A stretch of 64,000 nucleotides of DNA from Bradyrhizobium nanningense (GCF_004114535.1 NZ_LBJC01000030.1:124001-188000), one strand, 5' to 3'. Counted from the stretch's first letter, positions 34,788-43,799 are shown. Notes: generated by a model not told the origin, from the letters alone. A program made the numbers and translations.

Positions 34788-36521
34788 ATGACCGGCAACG
34801 AGCATAGCGCAAGCGAAACCTACGAGTGCGATGTGCTCGTGGCCGGATCGGGCTGCTCCGGCATGTCGGCCGCGATCACCGCCCGCTCCCGCGGCCTCGA
34901 CGTGCTGATCGTCGAGAAGGAGCCGCGCTTCGGCGGCACCACCGCCCGCTCCGGCGGCTGGCTCTGGATTCCCGGCACCTCGCTGGCGAAGGCCTATGGC
35001 ATTGCGGAAACGCCGGAGCAAGCCCGCACTTACCTGCGGCACGAGGCCGGCAACAATTACGATGCGGCACGCGTTGATGCATTTCTGTCGGCCGGCCCCG
35101 AGGCGGTCGACTTCTTCACCACCAAGACGGCGCTGCGCTTCGACATGCCGCTGGTGTTTCCGGACTATCACGCGGAGGCGCCGGGCGGCGCACAGGGCGG
35201 CCGTTCCATGGTGACGCGTCCGTTCGACGGCCGCGAGCTCGGCGACCTCATCAAGACGCTGGGCATGCCGCTGCCCGAGCTCACCGTGTTCGGCATGATG
35301 CTGGGAAGCGGCAAGGAGATCATCCATTTCATGCGCGTGACGAAGTCGCTGACCTCGGCGGTCTACGTCGCCAAGCGGCTGTCGCGGCACCTGATGGACG
35401 TGCTGCGCTATGGCCGCGGCATGACACTGACCAACGGCAATGCGCTCGCCGGGCGCCTCGCCAAATCCGCGCTCGATCTCAAAATTCCGATGTGGCTGTC
35501 CTCGCCAATGCGCGAGCTAACGGTCGAGAACGGCACCGTGACCGGCGCGATCGTTTCGCGCGAGGGACGCGACGTGCGTGTTCGCGCGCGCCAGGGCATC
35601 GTGCTCGCCTGCGGCGGCTTTCCCCATGACGCGGAACGGCGCAAGAAGATGTTCCCGCACGCGCCGACCGGCAACGAGCATTATTCGCCGGGGCCCACCG
35701 GCAACACCGGCGACGGGCTGCGTCTCGCAGAATCCGCCGGCGGGCGAGTCGAGGATCGCCTGCCCAACGCGGCGGCCTGGGTGCCGGTGTCGCTCACCAC
35801 GCGCAAGGACGGATCGAAGGGCGTGATGCCGCATTTCATCGACCGCGCCAAGCCGGGCGTGATCGCGGTAATGCGCGACGGCAAGCGCTTTGCCAATGAA
35901 GGCAATTCCTATCACGACTTCGTCCAGGCCATGGTCAAGGCGGCCAGGCCTGGCGACGAGATCGCCGCGTTCCTGGTCTGCGATCACACGACGCTGCGCA
36001 AATACGGCCTCGGCTGCGTGCCGCCCTTCCCGATGCCGCTGGGTCATCACCTCCAGACCGGCTATCTCATGCGCGGCGATACGCTGGAGGCGTTGGCGGC
36101 GAAGGCCGGCATCGATGCCAAGGCCTTCGTCGAGACCGTCAAACAGTTCAATGCGACGGCGCCGCAGGGCCACGACGCCGCCTTCGGCAAGGGCTCGAAG
36201 GCCTATAACCGCTACCAGGGCGACGCGATGCACGGGCCCAATCCCTGCATCGCGCCGATCGAGAACGGCCCGTTCTATGCCATCAAGATGGTGATCGGCG
36301 ATCTCGGCACCTATGCCGGCATCGTCACCGACGCGAACGCGCGGGCGCTCGACGCCGAGGGCCGGGTGATTCCTGGGCTCTATGCCGCCGGCAACGACAT
36401 GGCGAGCATCATGGGCGGAAATTATCCCGGTGCCGGCATCACGCTTGGGCCGGCACTGACCTTCGGCTACATTGCCGGCCGTCATCTCGCCGACAGCGCC
36501 GCCAAGCGCGACGCGGCGTAA
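34788..36521 (+). CDS. FAD-dependent oxidoreductase, fumarate reductase/3-ketosteroid dehydrogenase-like
   Basis: The 577-residue flavoprotein has the N-terminal dinucleotide motif VLVAGSGCSGMSAAITARSR near residues 16-35, FGGTTARSGGWLWIPGTSLA, and the C-terminal GLYAAGNDMASIMGGNYPGA then GITLGPALTFGYIAGRHLA, typical of the FRD/SDH and 3-oxosteroid 1-dehydrogenase family. The start lies 7 bases after the binding-protein stop with GAGG upstream, so the two are co-expressed. The substrate cannot be told; such enzymes dehydrogenate steroids, cyclic ketones or alkenoates. The next gene is an IclR regulator. Confidence 0.85.
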   Translation: MTGNEHSASETYECDVLVAGSGCSGMSAAITARSRGLDVLIVEKEPRFGGTTARSGGWLWIPGTSLAKAYGIAETPEQARTYLRHEAGNNYDAARVDAFLSAGPEAVDFFTTKTALRFDMPLVFPDYHAEAPGGAQGGRSMVTRPFDGRELGDLIKTLGMPLPELTVFGMMLGSGKEIIHFMRVTKSLTSAVYVAKRLSRHLMDVLRYGRGMTLTNGNALAGRLAKSALDLKIPMWLSSPMRELTVENGTVTGAIVSREGRDVRVRARQGIVLACGGFPHDAERRKKMFPHAPTGNEHYSPGPTGNTGDGLRLAESAGGRVEDRLPNAAAWVPVSLTTRKDGSKGVMPHFIDRAKPGVIAVMRDGKRFANEGNSYHDFVQAMVKAARPGDEIAAFLVCDHTTLRKYGLGCVPPFPMPLGHHLQTGYLMRGDTLEALAAKAGIDAKAFVETVKQFNATAPQGHDAAFGKGSKAYNRYQGDAMHGPNPCIAPIENGPFYAIKMVIGDLGTYAGIVTDANARALDAEGRVIPGLYAAGNDMASIMGGNYPGAGITLGPALTFGYIAGRHLADSAAKRDAA

Positions 36522-36540
36522 GCCAGACGCCAGGAGGCGC

Positions 36541-37335
36541 ATGAAGAGGGAAAGCCGCGGCATCCAGTCGATCGAGGTCGGCGGAGAACTGCTCCGGGCC
36601 CTCGCCCGGTGCGGCGAGCCGATGATGCTGCGCGACCTCGCGCGCGAGGCCGGCATGGCGCCGGCCAAGGCGCATCCCTACCTCGCCAGCTTCTCGCGCA
36701 TCGGCCTGATCGAGCAGGACGAGACCACCGGCCGCTACGAGATCGGCGCACTGGCCTTGGAGCTCGGCCTGATCAGCCTCCGCCGCCTCTCCGGCGTGCG
36801 CATCGCAAGGCCGAAGATCGCCGCGCTGGCGAGCCAGATCGGACATGCAGTCTCACTCGCAGTGTGGGGCACGCAAGGGCCGACCGTGGTCCAGCTCGAA
36901 GAGCCGGCCCAGCCGGTTCACATCGTCATGCGCGTCGGCTCCGTGATGGCGCTGCTGGAGACGGCGACCGGCCGGGCGTTCGCAGCGTTCCTGCCGGAGA
37001 AGACGATTGCCGCCGCGCTCGAGAGCGGCCTCGACCGTCATGGCGTCGGTTACAATCCCAAGCGCGCGGTGAAGGGCGCCAAGGTCGCGGAGATGCTGAC
37101 CGAGGTGCGCAAGCAGGGCCTTGCCCGCGCCCTCGGCGATCCCCTGCCCGGCGTCAATGCCTTCTCCGCCCCGGTGTTCGACCATTCCGGCCATGTCGCG
37201 CTGGTCATCACCGCGATGGGGCCTGAGGGCACGTTCGACGCGCGCTGGGACAGCCCGATCGCGCATGCGCTGCGGGATTGTGCCGGCGGCATCTCGAAGC
37301 GGCTCGGTCACGGGATCAATGTTGCGGCGGAGTGA
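36541..37335 (+). CDS. IclR-family transcriptional regulator
   Basis: A 264-residue regulator with an N-terminal winged helix-turn-helix (GIQSIEVGGELLRALARCGE, MMLRDLAREAGMAPAKAHPY, then LASFSRIGLIEQDETTGRYE) and a C-terminal effector domain (RPKIAALASQIGHAVSLAVW, NAFSAPVFDHSGHVALVITA). AGGAGG is close upstream of the ATG. It lies 19 bases after the flavoprotein gene, in the same direction, and probably controls the binding-protein and flavoprotein genes. The effector is unknown, possibly an aromatic or keto acid. Confidence 0.9.
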   Translation: MKRESRGIQSIEVGGELLRALARCGEPMMLRDLAREAGMAPAKAHPYLASFSRIGLIEQDETTGRYEIGALALELGLISLRRLSGVRIARPKIAALASQIGHAVSLAVWGTQGPTVVQLEEPAQPVHIVMRVGSVMALLETATGRAFAAFLPEKTIAAALESGLDRHGVGYNPKRAVKGAKVAEMLTEVRKQGLARALGDPLPGVNAFSAPVFDHSGHVALVITAMGPEGTFDARWDSPIAHALRDCAGGISKRLGHGINVAAE

Positions 37336-37361
37336 GAGGAATACTGCTCGCCTCACAACGA

Positions 37362-37467
37362 CTGTCATTCCCCGCGAAAGCGGGGAATCCAGTACGCCGC
37401 AGCCCATCGGTTCTATCACTGCTGTCTCGGAGTACTGGATCGCCCGGTCAAGCCGGGCGACGACAGC
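37362..37467. repeat. Palindromic repeat between convergent iclR-type and SDR genes
   Basis: CTGTCATTCCCCGCGAAAGC on the left and CGCCCGGTCAAGCCGGGCGA with CGACAG on the right are linked by TCCAGTA / TACTGGA inverted words. The same family recurs at 42191-42307. It lies in the gap between two convergent genes and may serve as a bidirectional terminator. Confidence 0.8.
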
Positions 37468-37487
37468 GAGTGTGGGGCGACCTCCTC

Positions 37488-38267
37488 CTACTTCTCCTTC
37501 ACCGGCACCGTGTAGTTCAGGACGAGCCTTCCGCCATCCGGATAGATCGTCTGCCCGGTGATGTAGGAGGCATCGTCGCTGGCGAGGAACGCGACAACGG
37601 AGGCCACCTCGCTCGGCTCGCCGCCCCTGCCCGCCGGCGTGCGTGACATCACTGTCTTGCGGGCGTCCTCCGAGGTGTAGATCGACGACGCCACCATGTC
37701 GGTCAAAATCGTGCCCGGCCCGACCGCGACGACGCGAATGTTGTGCGGGGCGAGCGCGACTGCGGCGACCGAGGTGAGCTGCTTCATGCCGCCCTTGGAC
37801 ATCGCGTAGGTCGCAAGCGCCGGGATCGCGAGCAGCGCATTCACCGACGACATGTTGATGATGACGCCGCCGCCACCTTGCGCGATCATCTGCCTGGCGG
37901 CCGCCTGCACGCCGAAGAACGCGCCCTTCAGGTTGATGCCGATGATCTCGTCGAATTCCTCTTCGGTGATGTCGAGGATGTCGCGGTTGCGGGCGACGCC
38001 GGCATTGTTGACCATGATGTCGAGCCGGCCGAACTCCTTCACGGCGGTGGCGACGAGCAGGTCAACATCAGTGCGCTTGGCGACATTGCCGACGACGGCG
38101 CGCAAGGTATCCGGCCGGCCCAGCTCGGCGGCCGTCGCGGCAAGGCCCTCGGCATCGATGTCGGAGATCACGACCTTGACGCCGTCGTCCAAAAGTCTCT
38201 TCGCACAGGCTTTTCCGATGCCGCGTGCGGCGCCGGTGATGGCGGCGACCTTACCAGATAATTTCAT
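37488..38267 (-). CDS. Short-chain dehydrogenase/reductase
   Basis: A 259-residue classical SDR. The coenzyme motif ITGAARGIGKACAKRL is near residues 10-25, NNAGVARNRDI carries the NNAG signature, the catalytic Ser is in INMSSVNALLAIPAL, and the YxxxK pair in TYAMSKGGM. The end (YITGQTIYPDGGRLVLNYTV) is the family C-terminus. NAD(P)-dependent oxidation or reduction of an alcohol or keto substrate is expected; the exact one is unknown. It is the last gene of a four-gene cluster with a racemase-family gene, a D-amino-acid dehydrogenase-like gene and a ThDP enzyme. Confidence 0.92.
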   Translation of the reverse strand: MKLSGKVAAITGAARGIGKACAKRLLDDGVKVVISDIDAEGLAATAAELGRPDTLRAVVGNVAKRTDVDLLVATAVKEFGRLDIMVNNAGVARNRDILDITEEEFDEIIGINLKGAFFGVQAAARQMIAQGGGGVIINMSSVNALLAIPALATYAMSKGGMKQLTSVAAVALAPHNIRVVAVGPGTILTDMVASSIYTSEDARKTVMSRTPAGRGGEPSEVASVVAFLASDDASYITGQTIYPDGGRLVLNYTVPVKEK

Positions 38268-38306
38268 GGGTTCGCTCCAGGACTTGTGACGGTCTCGCGG
38301 ACGCGC

Positions 38307-39050
38307 TCACGCAAAGACGCGCGGGCGCAGTCCGGCGTGAAACCAGGTGATCATGGAATAGATGTCATAAACCGGCAACCCGACCTCGGCTTGAAGCGCC
38401 GCCGCATAAGGCGGCATGTTGGTGCATTCGAGCACGATGGCGCCGACATCGGGATTTTTGGCGACGAGCTGCTTGCCGGCCTCGACCACGTCACGCTCGG
38501 CCTGTGCGACGTCCATGTCGTCCTTCTCGGCCTTGATCAGGACGCGAAAGAACTCCTTGCCGTTCTCGGTGCCGACCAGCGGCGTGTCGAGCGGCACCCC
38601 GGCGCCTTCGAGATGGGCCGGCGTCAGGGTCGAGCCCGACACCGTGACGAGACCGACGCGCTTGCCCGGCGGCAGGGTCGCCTGCACCCACGGCACCTGC
38701 ATCAGCGACGAGGTCGCGACGGGAACGCCGACCGCGGCCGCGATCTCCTTCTGGAACAGCGAGAGAAAGCCGCAATTGGTGGTGATCGCCTCGGCCCCTA
38801 ACCGCACCAGATCTTTGGCCGCATCGATGAAGTCGGGCAGCAGGCCGGCCGCGCCCTTCAGCACCACCTTCTCCGGCGAGGCCCCGCTCACCACGCGATA
38901 GAGCACGGGAAAGGGCCAGGTCGTGCCGTTGCCCATGTCGCCGGGAATGCGGGGGAAGCGCGCCTCCAGCATCAAGATGCCGAGCGGCGCGCCATAGATG
39001 GCCTTGCCGCCACGGGCGATTCGGGATGACGCGTTGGCTGAAATGGTCAT
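38307..39050 (-). CDS. Aspartate/glutamate racemase-family protein
   Basis: The 247-residue protein has the two-cysteine racemase pattern: AEAITTNCGFLSLFQKEI with the first Cys and VGAIVLECTNMPPYAAAL with the second. It includes ASSRIARGGKAIYGAPLGIL near the N-terminus and the late AALQAEVGLPVYDIYSMITW. Members racemise Asp/Glu or related acids, or act as hydantoin racemases or maleate isomerases. The neighbouring D-amino-acid dehydrogenase-like gene suggests interconversion of amino-acid enantiomers. GAGG precedes the ATG; the upstream stop is 9 bases away. Confidence 0.85.
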   Translation of the reverse strand: MTISANASSRIARGGKAIYGAPLGILMLEARFPRIPGDMGNGTTWPFPVLYRVVSGASPEKVVLKGAAGLLPDFIDAAKDLVRLGAEAITTNCGFLSLFQKEIAAAVGVPVATSSLMQVPWVQATLPPGKRVGLVTVSGSTLTPAHLEGAGVPLDTPLVGTENGKEFFRVLIKAEKDDMDVAQAERDVVEAGKQLVAKNPDVGAIVLECTNMPPYAAALQAEVGLPVYDIYSMITWFHAGLRPRVFA

Positions 39051-39059
39051 GTTGCGACC

Positions 39060-40325
39060 TCAGAGAAAACGATCGGGCGCGAAGGGAAGAAGCGGAATTT
39101 CCGGTTGCTTGCCGCTGAGGAGCTGCGCGACAAGGCGGCCGGTCCGGGCCGAACCGACCAGGCCGACATGGCCATGGCCGAAAGCATAGACGATATCGCG
39201 CGAGGCGCGCGCATAGCCGATGCAGGGTCGTCCATCCGGCATGCTTGGCCGATGGCCGAACCAGGTTTTTATGCGCGAGGCCGGAATGTCTTTCGGCAGC
39301 TTGGGAAACATGCTGATGAGATGGTCGCGCAGGATCTCCGCGCGTTTCCAGTTCGGCGCGGCCTGAAGGCCCGCGATTTCGACCGTGCCGGCCGCGCGCA
39401 GGCCCCTGTTGGTCCAGTTCACCACCATCTTGGCATCGGACGCCATCATCGAGCTGCGCGGGCCCGATTCCGGATTCTCGATCATGACGTGATAGCCGCG
39501 CTCGGTCTCCAGCGGCAGGGGATCGCCGAGCGATGCGGTGAGCTGCTTCGAGCGGGCGCCAGCCGCGACGACGGCCGCATCGCAAGCGATCTCGCCGGTC
39601 TCGGTGACGACGGCCACGAGCTTGTTGCCGGACAGCTTCAGACCGGTCGCCTTGGCCCGCACATGCTTGGCGCCGCTCGCGATCGCATGATTGGCGAGCG
39701 CTGCGACATAAGCGCCGGGATCGCGGCAGCGGCCAGCCTCCTCCACCACTACACCAAAGGTGTAGCGCGGGTGCAGATCAGGCTCGCGCTGACGCATCTC
39801 GTCGGCGGAAAGCTCCAGCCATTCGACACCGACCTTCTTGCGCAGGCGCCACCCAAGGTCGTTGTCGAAATTGCCGCGCGACGGAAACACGTGCATGACG
39901 CCGTTGCGCTCGATCAATTCCGGAACGCCGGCTTCTTCGGCAAGCTTCCGGTGCAGCAGCGGCGCGTCCTTCAACAGATCACGCAGCGCAAAGGCCGTCG
40001 TCTCGACCCGCGCCGCGGTCCAGCCGGAGAGCAGATATCTGATCAGCCAGGGCAGCGCCTTCGGCAAATACGACCAGCGGATCGCAAGTGGGCCGAACGG
40101 GTCCATCAGATAGCCCGGCACCTTCTTCCAGATGCCAGGCTCGGCCGGTGGGATCACCGAGTGCGACGACAGCCAACCGGCATTGCCGTAGCTCGCTGCC
40201 TGTTCGCCGCCGGGCTCGCCCGGATCGATCAGCGTGACGCGATGGCCCTCGCGCAGCGCCTCGATGGCGCTGATCACCCCGACCGCGCCGGCGCCGATGA
40301 TCGCAACGTGGCGACCGCCCGCCAT
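39060..40325 (-). CDS. D-amino-acid dehydrogenase-like FAD oxidoreductase (DadA family)
   Basis: The 421-residue protein has an N-terminal GAGAVGVISAIEALREGHRV Rossmann motif, SYGNAGWLSSHSVIPPAEPG, and the DAO-domain C-terminus GHRPSMPDGRPCIGYARASR then AFGHGHVGLVGSARTGRLVA. This matches DadA-type enzymes that oxidise D-amino acids to 2-keto acids with electrons passed to quinone. It stands 4 bases after the ThDP-enzyme stop and just before the racemase gene. A coordinated role in D-amino-acid or hydroxy-acid catabolism is likely. Specificity unknown. Confidence 0.88.
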   Translation of the reverse strand: MAGGRHVAIIGAGAVGVISAIEALREGHRVTLIDPGEPGGEQAASYGNAGWLSSHSVIPPAEPGIWKKVPGYLMDPFGPLAIRWSYLPKALPWLIRYLLSGWTAARVETTAFALRDLLKDAPLLHRKLAEEAGVPELIERNGVMHVFPSRGNFDNDLGWRLRKKVGVEWLELSADEMRQREPDLHPRYTFGVVVEEAGRCRDPGAYVAALANHAIASGAKHVRAKATGLKLSGNKLVAVVTETGEIACDAAVVAAGARSKQLTASLGDPLPLETERGYHVMIENPESGPRSSMMASDAKMVVNWTNRGLRAAGTVEIAGLQAAPNWKRAEILRDHLISMFPKLPKDIPASRIKTWFGHRPSMPDGRPCIGYARASRDIVYAFGHGHVGLVGSARTGRLVAQLLSGKQPEIPLLPFAPDRFL

Positions 40326-40329
40326 CGCC

Positions 40330-41991
40330 TTATGCCTTCACCGCGGGCGTAAAATCCTTGCCGACCGAGATCGCTCTGGGATCGATGATGCAGTGGAGGA
40401 TCGACGGCTTGCCCGAGGCCAGCGCCCGCTCGAACGCCGGCGCGAATTCTTCGGTGCGCTCGACCCGCTCGCCATGACCGCCGAACGCCTTCGCATACAT
40501 CGCAAAGTCAGGGTTCTTGAGCTGAGTGCCGACGACGCGGCCGGGATAGTCGCGCTCCTGGTGCATACGGATGGTGCCGTATTGCGAATTGTCGACGACA
40601 ATCACGACCAACGGCGCGTCATACTGTACGGCCGTCGCGAACTCCTGGCCGTTCATCAGGAAACAGCCGTCGCCGGCAAAGGCGACGACGATTCGATCCG
40701 GATATTGCCGTTTCGCAAGCACCGCCGCCGGCACGCCGTAGCCCATCGAGCCCGAGGTCGGCGCCAGCTGCGCCGCAAAACTGTGGAAGCGGTGATGGCG
40801 GTGAATCCAGCCGGCATAATTGCCGGCGCCGTTGCAGACGATGGCGTCCTTCGGCAGCCGGTCGCGCAGCCAGGTCATGACTTGCCCGTATTGGAACGTG
40901 CCCGGCAGCTCGCGCGCCTTGTCGGTCCAGGCAAGGTAATCGGCATGCGCCTTGGCGGCCTCGCCCTTCCAGGCCACTGCGCCCGCGGGCTTCAGCGTCT
41001 CGACGGCGGCAGCGAAGGCGGCAGGCGACGCCTGGATCGCCAGCTCCGGCTGATAGACGCGGCCGAGCTCTTCCGAGCCTGGATGCACATGAATCAGCTT
41101 CTGCTTCGGCGAGGGAATGTCGAACAGCGTGTAGGACGAGGACGGCATTTCCGACATGCGGCCGCCGATCAGGAGAATGACGTCGGCGTTATCGATGCGC
41201 GCCTTCAGGCCCGGGCTCGGCCCGATGCCGAGATCGCCGGCATAATGCGAGTGATCGGCATCGATCAGCGAGGCCCGGCGGAACGAGGTCGCGACCGGCA
41301 GGTCGAACCGCTCGGCAAAGCGCGCGATGCCCTTGGTCGCCTCGTCGGTCCAGCGCGAGCCGCCGAGGATGACCAGCGGCGCCCTGGCGCCCGCGAGCAT
41401 GGCACCGAGCTTTTCGAGATCGGCCGGCCCAGGCCAGCTCACCGCAGGCTCGATGCGCATGGCATCGGCAACGGCCGCGGTCTCGGTCAGCATGTTCTCC
41501 GGCAGCGCGATCACCACAGGACCGGGGCGGCCCTGCATGGCGACGCGGAAGGCACGCGCCACCAGCTCCGGAATGCGGTCGGGGCGGTCGATCTCGACCG
41601 CCCATTTCGCCATGGCGCCGAACACGGCCTTGTAATCGAGCTCCTGGAACGCCTCGCGCTCGCGCATGCCGGTATCGACCTGACCGACGAACAGGATCAT
41701 CGGCGTCGAATCCTGCATGGCGATATGGACGCCGTGGCTGGCATTGGTGGCGCCAGGACCGCGGGTGACGAAGCAGATTCCGGGCCGCCCGGTGAGCTTG
41801 CCATAGGCCTCCGCCATCATCGCCGCGCCGCCCTCGGCGCGGCAGATCATGACGTCGATCGGACTGTCATGCAGCGCATCGAGCGCGGCCAGATAGCTCT
41901 CGCCCGGCACGCAGGTGACGCGCTCGACGCCTTGCGCGACGAGCTGATCGATCAGGATCTGGCCGCCGGTGCGGGTGTTGCGGATGGTCAT
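40330..41991 (-). CDS. ThDP-dependent enzyme, acetolactate synthase-like
   Basis: The 553-residue protein belongs to the ThDP family of large subunits. The catalytic Glu is near residue 53 in CRAEGGAAMMAEAYGKLTGR, followed by GICFVTRGPGATNASHGVHI and DSTPMILFVGQVDTGMRER; the diphosphate motif is VAFAGDGCFLMNGQEFATAV with NSQYGTIRMHQE. No regulatory IlvN-type subunit is nearby, so it is likely a decarboxylase or carboligase of a 2-keto acid rather than valine biosynthesis. ATG 41991 with GGGAG upstream is chosen; a longer open frame to 42171 lacks support. It heads the four-gene cluster. Confidence 0.85.
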   Translation of the reverse strand: MTIRNTRTGGQILIDQLVAQGVERVTCVPGESYLAALDALHDSPIDVMICRAEGGAAMMAEAYGKLTGRPGICFVTRGPGATNASHGVHIAMQDSTPMILFVGQVDTGMREREAFQELDYKAVFGAMAKWAVEIDRPDRIPELVARAFRVAMQGRPGPVVIALPENMLTETAAVADAMRIEPAVSWPGPADLEKLGAMLAGARAPLVILGGSRWTDEATKGIARFAERFDLPVATSFRRASLIDADHSHYAGDLGIGPSPGLKARIDNADVILLIGGRMSEMPSSSYTLFDIPSPKQKLIHVHPGSEELGRVYQPELAIQASPAAFAAAVETLKPAGAVAWKGEAAKAHADYLAWTDKARELPGTFQYGQVMTWLRDRLPKDAIVCNGAGNYAGWIHRHHRFHSFAAQLAPTSGSMGYGVPAAVLAKRQYPDRIVVAFAGDGCFLMNGQEFATAVQYDAPLVVIVVDNSQYGTIRMHQERDYPGRVVGTQLKNPDFAMYAKAFGGHGERVERTEEFAPAFERALASGKPSILHCIIDPRAISVGKDFTPAVKA

Positions 41992-42190
41992 GTCGGCTCC
42001 CTCAAGGCTTTGGCGATGCGCTACTATTCGGGAACTGCGTAAGACAGGCCGGGAGAGCGCGCAAGCTCGAAAGCCGATCATAGCCTGCGCAGGCGGCATG
42101 CCGATCCCTGCTCCTTGCACGACCACCCGTTCGCGATGACGTGACAGCAATGACGGTGTATGAGCTGACAAGATGGTCCTTCAAATGACG

Positions 42191-42307
42191 CTGTCATTCC
42201 CCGCCTAGTGCGCAATTGCGCACGGGGGCGAGGAATCCAGTACGCCGCAGCCTTGATTCAAATGGCCTCAGATTACTGGATCGCCCGGTCGAGCCGGGCG
42301 ATGACAG
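42191..42307. repeat. Palindromic repeat upstream of the ThDP cluster
   Basis: CTGTCATTCCCCGCC at the left and CGCCCGGTCGAGCCGGGCGA with TGACAG at the right, linked by TCCAGTACGCC and ATTACTGGA, match the repeat at 37362-37467 closely. An extra small palindrome TGCGCAATTGCGCA sits in the left arm. Confidence 0.8.
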
Positions 42308-42396
42308 CGCGTGTGTGGCTGCAGACACGCCTTCGCATCCTCGCGGCGCTTTCCGCCCGAGTTTTGCGCTTCGCGTCACGCCCTCAGAATGAAAGG

Positions 42397-42880
42397 GCGC
42401 AGGGAAGGCCGGGCGCCGGCTGGCACCCTCGGTCCGCCGTGCAATCAGATGCACACGCATAGGCACAACGGATCAACAGGTGAAGCCGAAACGTCCGGCC
42501 TTCCCTGCGCGATGTTTGACAGCGTATGGCGCGCTCTCTCCGGAGACGAGTTCCTGCTTGCCTCCGTCACCTCGCGGATTGGCGGCGCGCTTTGCCCGGT
42601 CGGGCTCGGCGCACCTCCGCAAGGCTTGGCTGTAGCGACGACAGCCAGGACCACGCGATTTGGCCGTACGCACCAGCGCCGCTCGTCCGCACGAAGCAGG
42701 ACCTCACGGGGTTGATCCCGCCCTGCTCCCGCCTCTCGTGCACGACGCCGCCTGCGTCCACCGCTCCCCGATCCGCGGCTCGTGACGACGTACGACCGCC
42801 CCTTTCGCCGGATCAGGATGAGCGACACATACGCCGAAACCGAATTTCGGCAAAGCGGAATATTTTGGCGCTTGCGGATT
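42397..42880. repeat. Candidate long dispersed repeat bounded by a 16-bp inverted repeat
   Basis: GCGCAGGGAAGGCCGG at 42397-42412 is a perfect inverted copy of CCGGCCTTCCCTGCGC at 42495-42510. The stretch after it (to about 42880) has no convincing gene on either strand and ends in AT-rich text (CGGAATATTTTGGCGCTTGC). The block resembles, from memory, a long intergenic repeat found in several copies in Bradyrhizobium genomes with this same inverted pair and a following GCACCTCCGCAAGG... segment. Together with the repeat at 42191-42307 it explains most of the 1-kb gap 41992-42992. Confidence 0.55.
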
Positions 42881-42992
42881 GACAAAGGCCGACACAGGCG
42901 CGTTGCCCGCTAGGCAAGCCTTTGCGACGGCTACCGAGCTTGGACGTTTTCGTCTATGGTCCGGCCGAACCCCAACGTCGAGGACATCGGAA

Positions 42993-43688
42993 ATGCAGAC
43001 CATCGGCCTGATCGGCGGCATGAGCTGGGAGAGCACGGCGCTCTATTACAAGCTGATCAACGAGCGCGTCCGCGAACGGCTGGGCAAGCTGCACTCCGCC
43101 CCGCTGCTGCTGTATTCCTACGACTTCGAAGAAATCAAGCAGATGCAGTACGCGGGCCGCTGGAGCGAGGCGGCGGCCAGCCTGGCCGAGGTCGCGCGGC
43201 GCCTCGAAAGTGCCGGCGCACGGGCGATCGTGCTGTGCACGAACACGATGCACAAGCTGGCGCCCGACATCGTCTCCAGCGTGACCGTTCCGTTCATCCA
43301 CCTCGGTGACGCGACGGCGCAGCGGATTCGGGCGAAAGGTTACCGGCGCGTGGGGCTGCTCGGCACCAGGTTCACGATGGAGGAGGACTTTTACGTCGAT
43401 CGGCTGCGCGCGCATGATCTCGACGTGCTGATTCCTCCCACCAAGGCGCGCGCCGACGTCAACCGCATCATTTACGACGAGCTGTGCCTCGGAATCGTCG
43501 CCGATCCTTCGCGTCGCCGCTATCAGGACGTGATGGCCGCGCTCGTCGCCGCCGGCGCGGAATGCATCATCCTCGGCTGCACCGAGATCACGATGCTGGT
43601 CGGCCCCGATGACACGTCGGTCGAGACGTTCGACACCACGGCCATTCACGCGGAAACGGCTGCGGATTTCGCGATCGGACGATCCTGA
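42993..43688 (+). CDS. Aspartate/glutamate racemase-family protein (second copy of the family)
   Basis: A 231-residue protein beginning MQTIGLIGGMSWESTALYYK, a typical aspartate racemase start, with catalytic Cys residues in AIVLCTNTMHKLAPDIV and CIILGCTEITMLVG. Length and layout match YgeA/aspartate racemase enzymes. The frame is open 38 codons further upstream, but homology begins at this Met. It is a different branch from the racemase-family gene at 38307. It is alone, following the repeat block. Confidence 0.9.
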   Translation: MQTIGLIGGMSWESTALYYKLINERVRERLGKLHSAPLLLYSYDFEEIKQMQYAGRWSEAAASLAEVARRLESAGARAIVLCTNTMHKLAPDIVSSVTVPFIHLGDATAQRIRAKGYRRVGLLGTRFTMEEDFYVDRLRAHDLDVLIPPTKARADVNRIIYDELCLGIVADPSRRRYQDVMAALVAAGAECIILGCTEITMLVGPDDTSVETFDTTAIHAETAADFAIGRS

Positions 43689-43787
43689 TCAAGGGCCATA
43701 CGCGCCCCTCCGGACCGCGACAGGCGGGCCCCGCCTCGCGCGCGATTATGGTTCTGATTGCCGTAAGCTTGGTTTGGGATTGTGGTA

Positions 43788-43799
43788 TACGAACTCGTA
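43788..43799. promoter_or_regulatory. Near-palindromic operator candidate upstream of tetR-type gene
   Basis: TACGA-AC-TCGTA is a 12-bp dyad within GGTATACGAACTCGTACG, 94 bases before the regulator start. It is followed by an AT-rich stretch (GTAAAATACA). TetR regulators commonly bind such dyads near their own gene, so autoregulation is plausible. Confidence 0.4.

Noticed and set aside
42311-42885. Several 60-146-aa ORFs on both strands
   Set aside because: They overlap each other and lie in the candidate dispersed repeat; none has a good start site or domain-like sequence.
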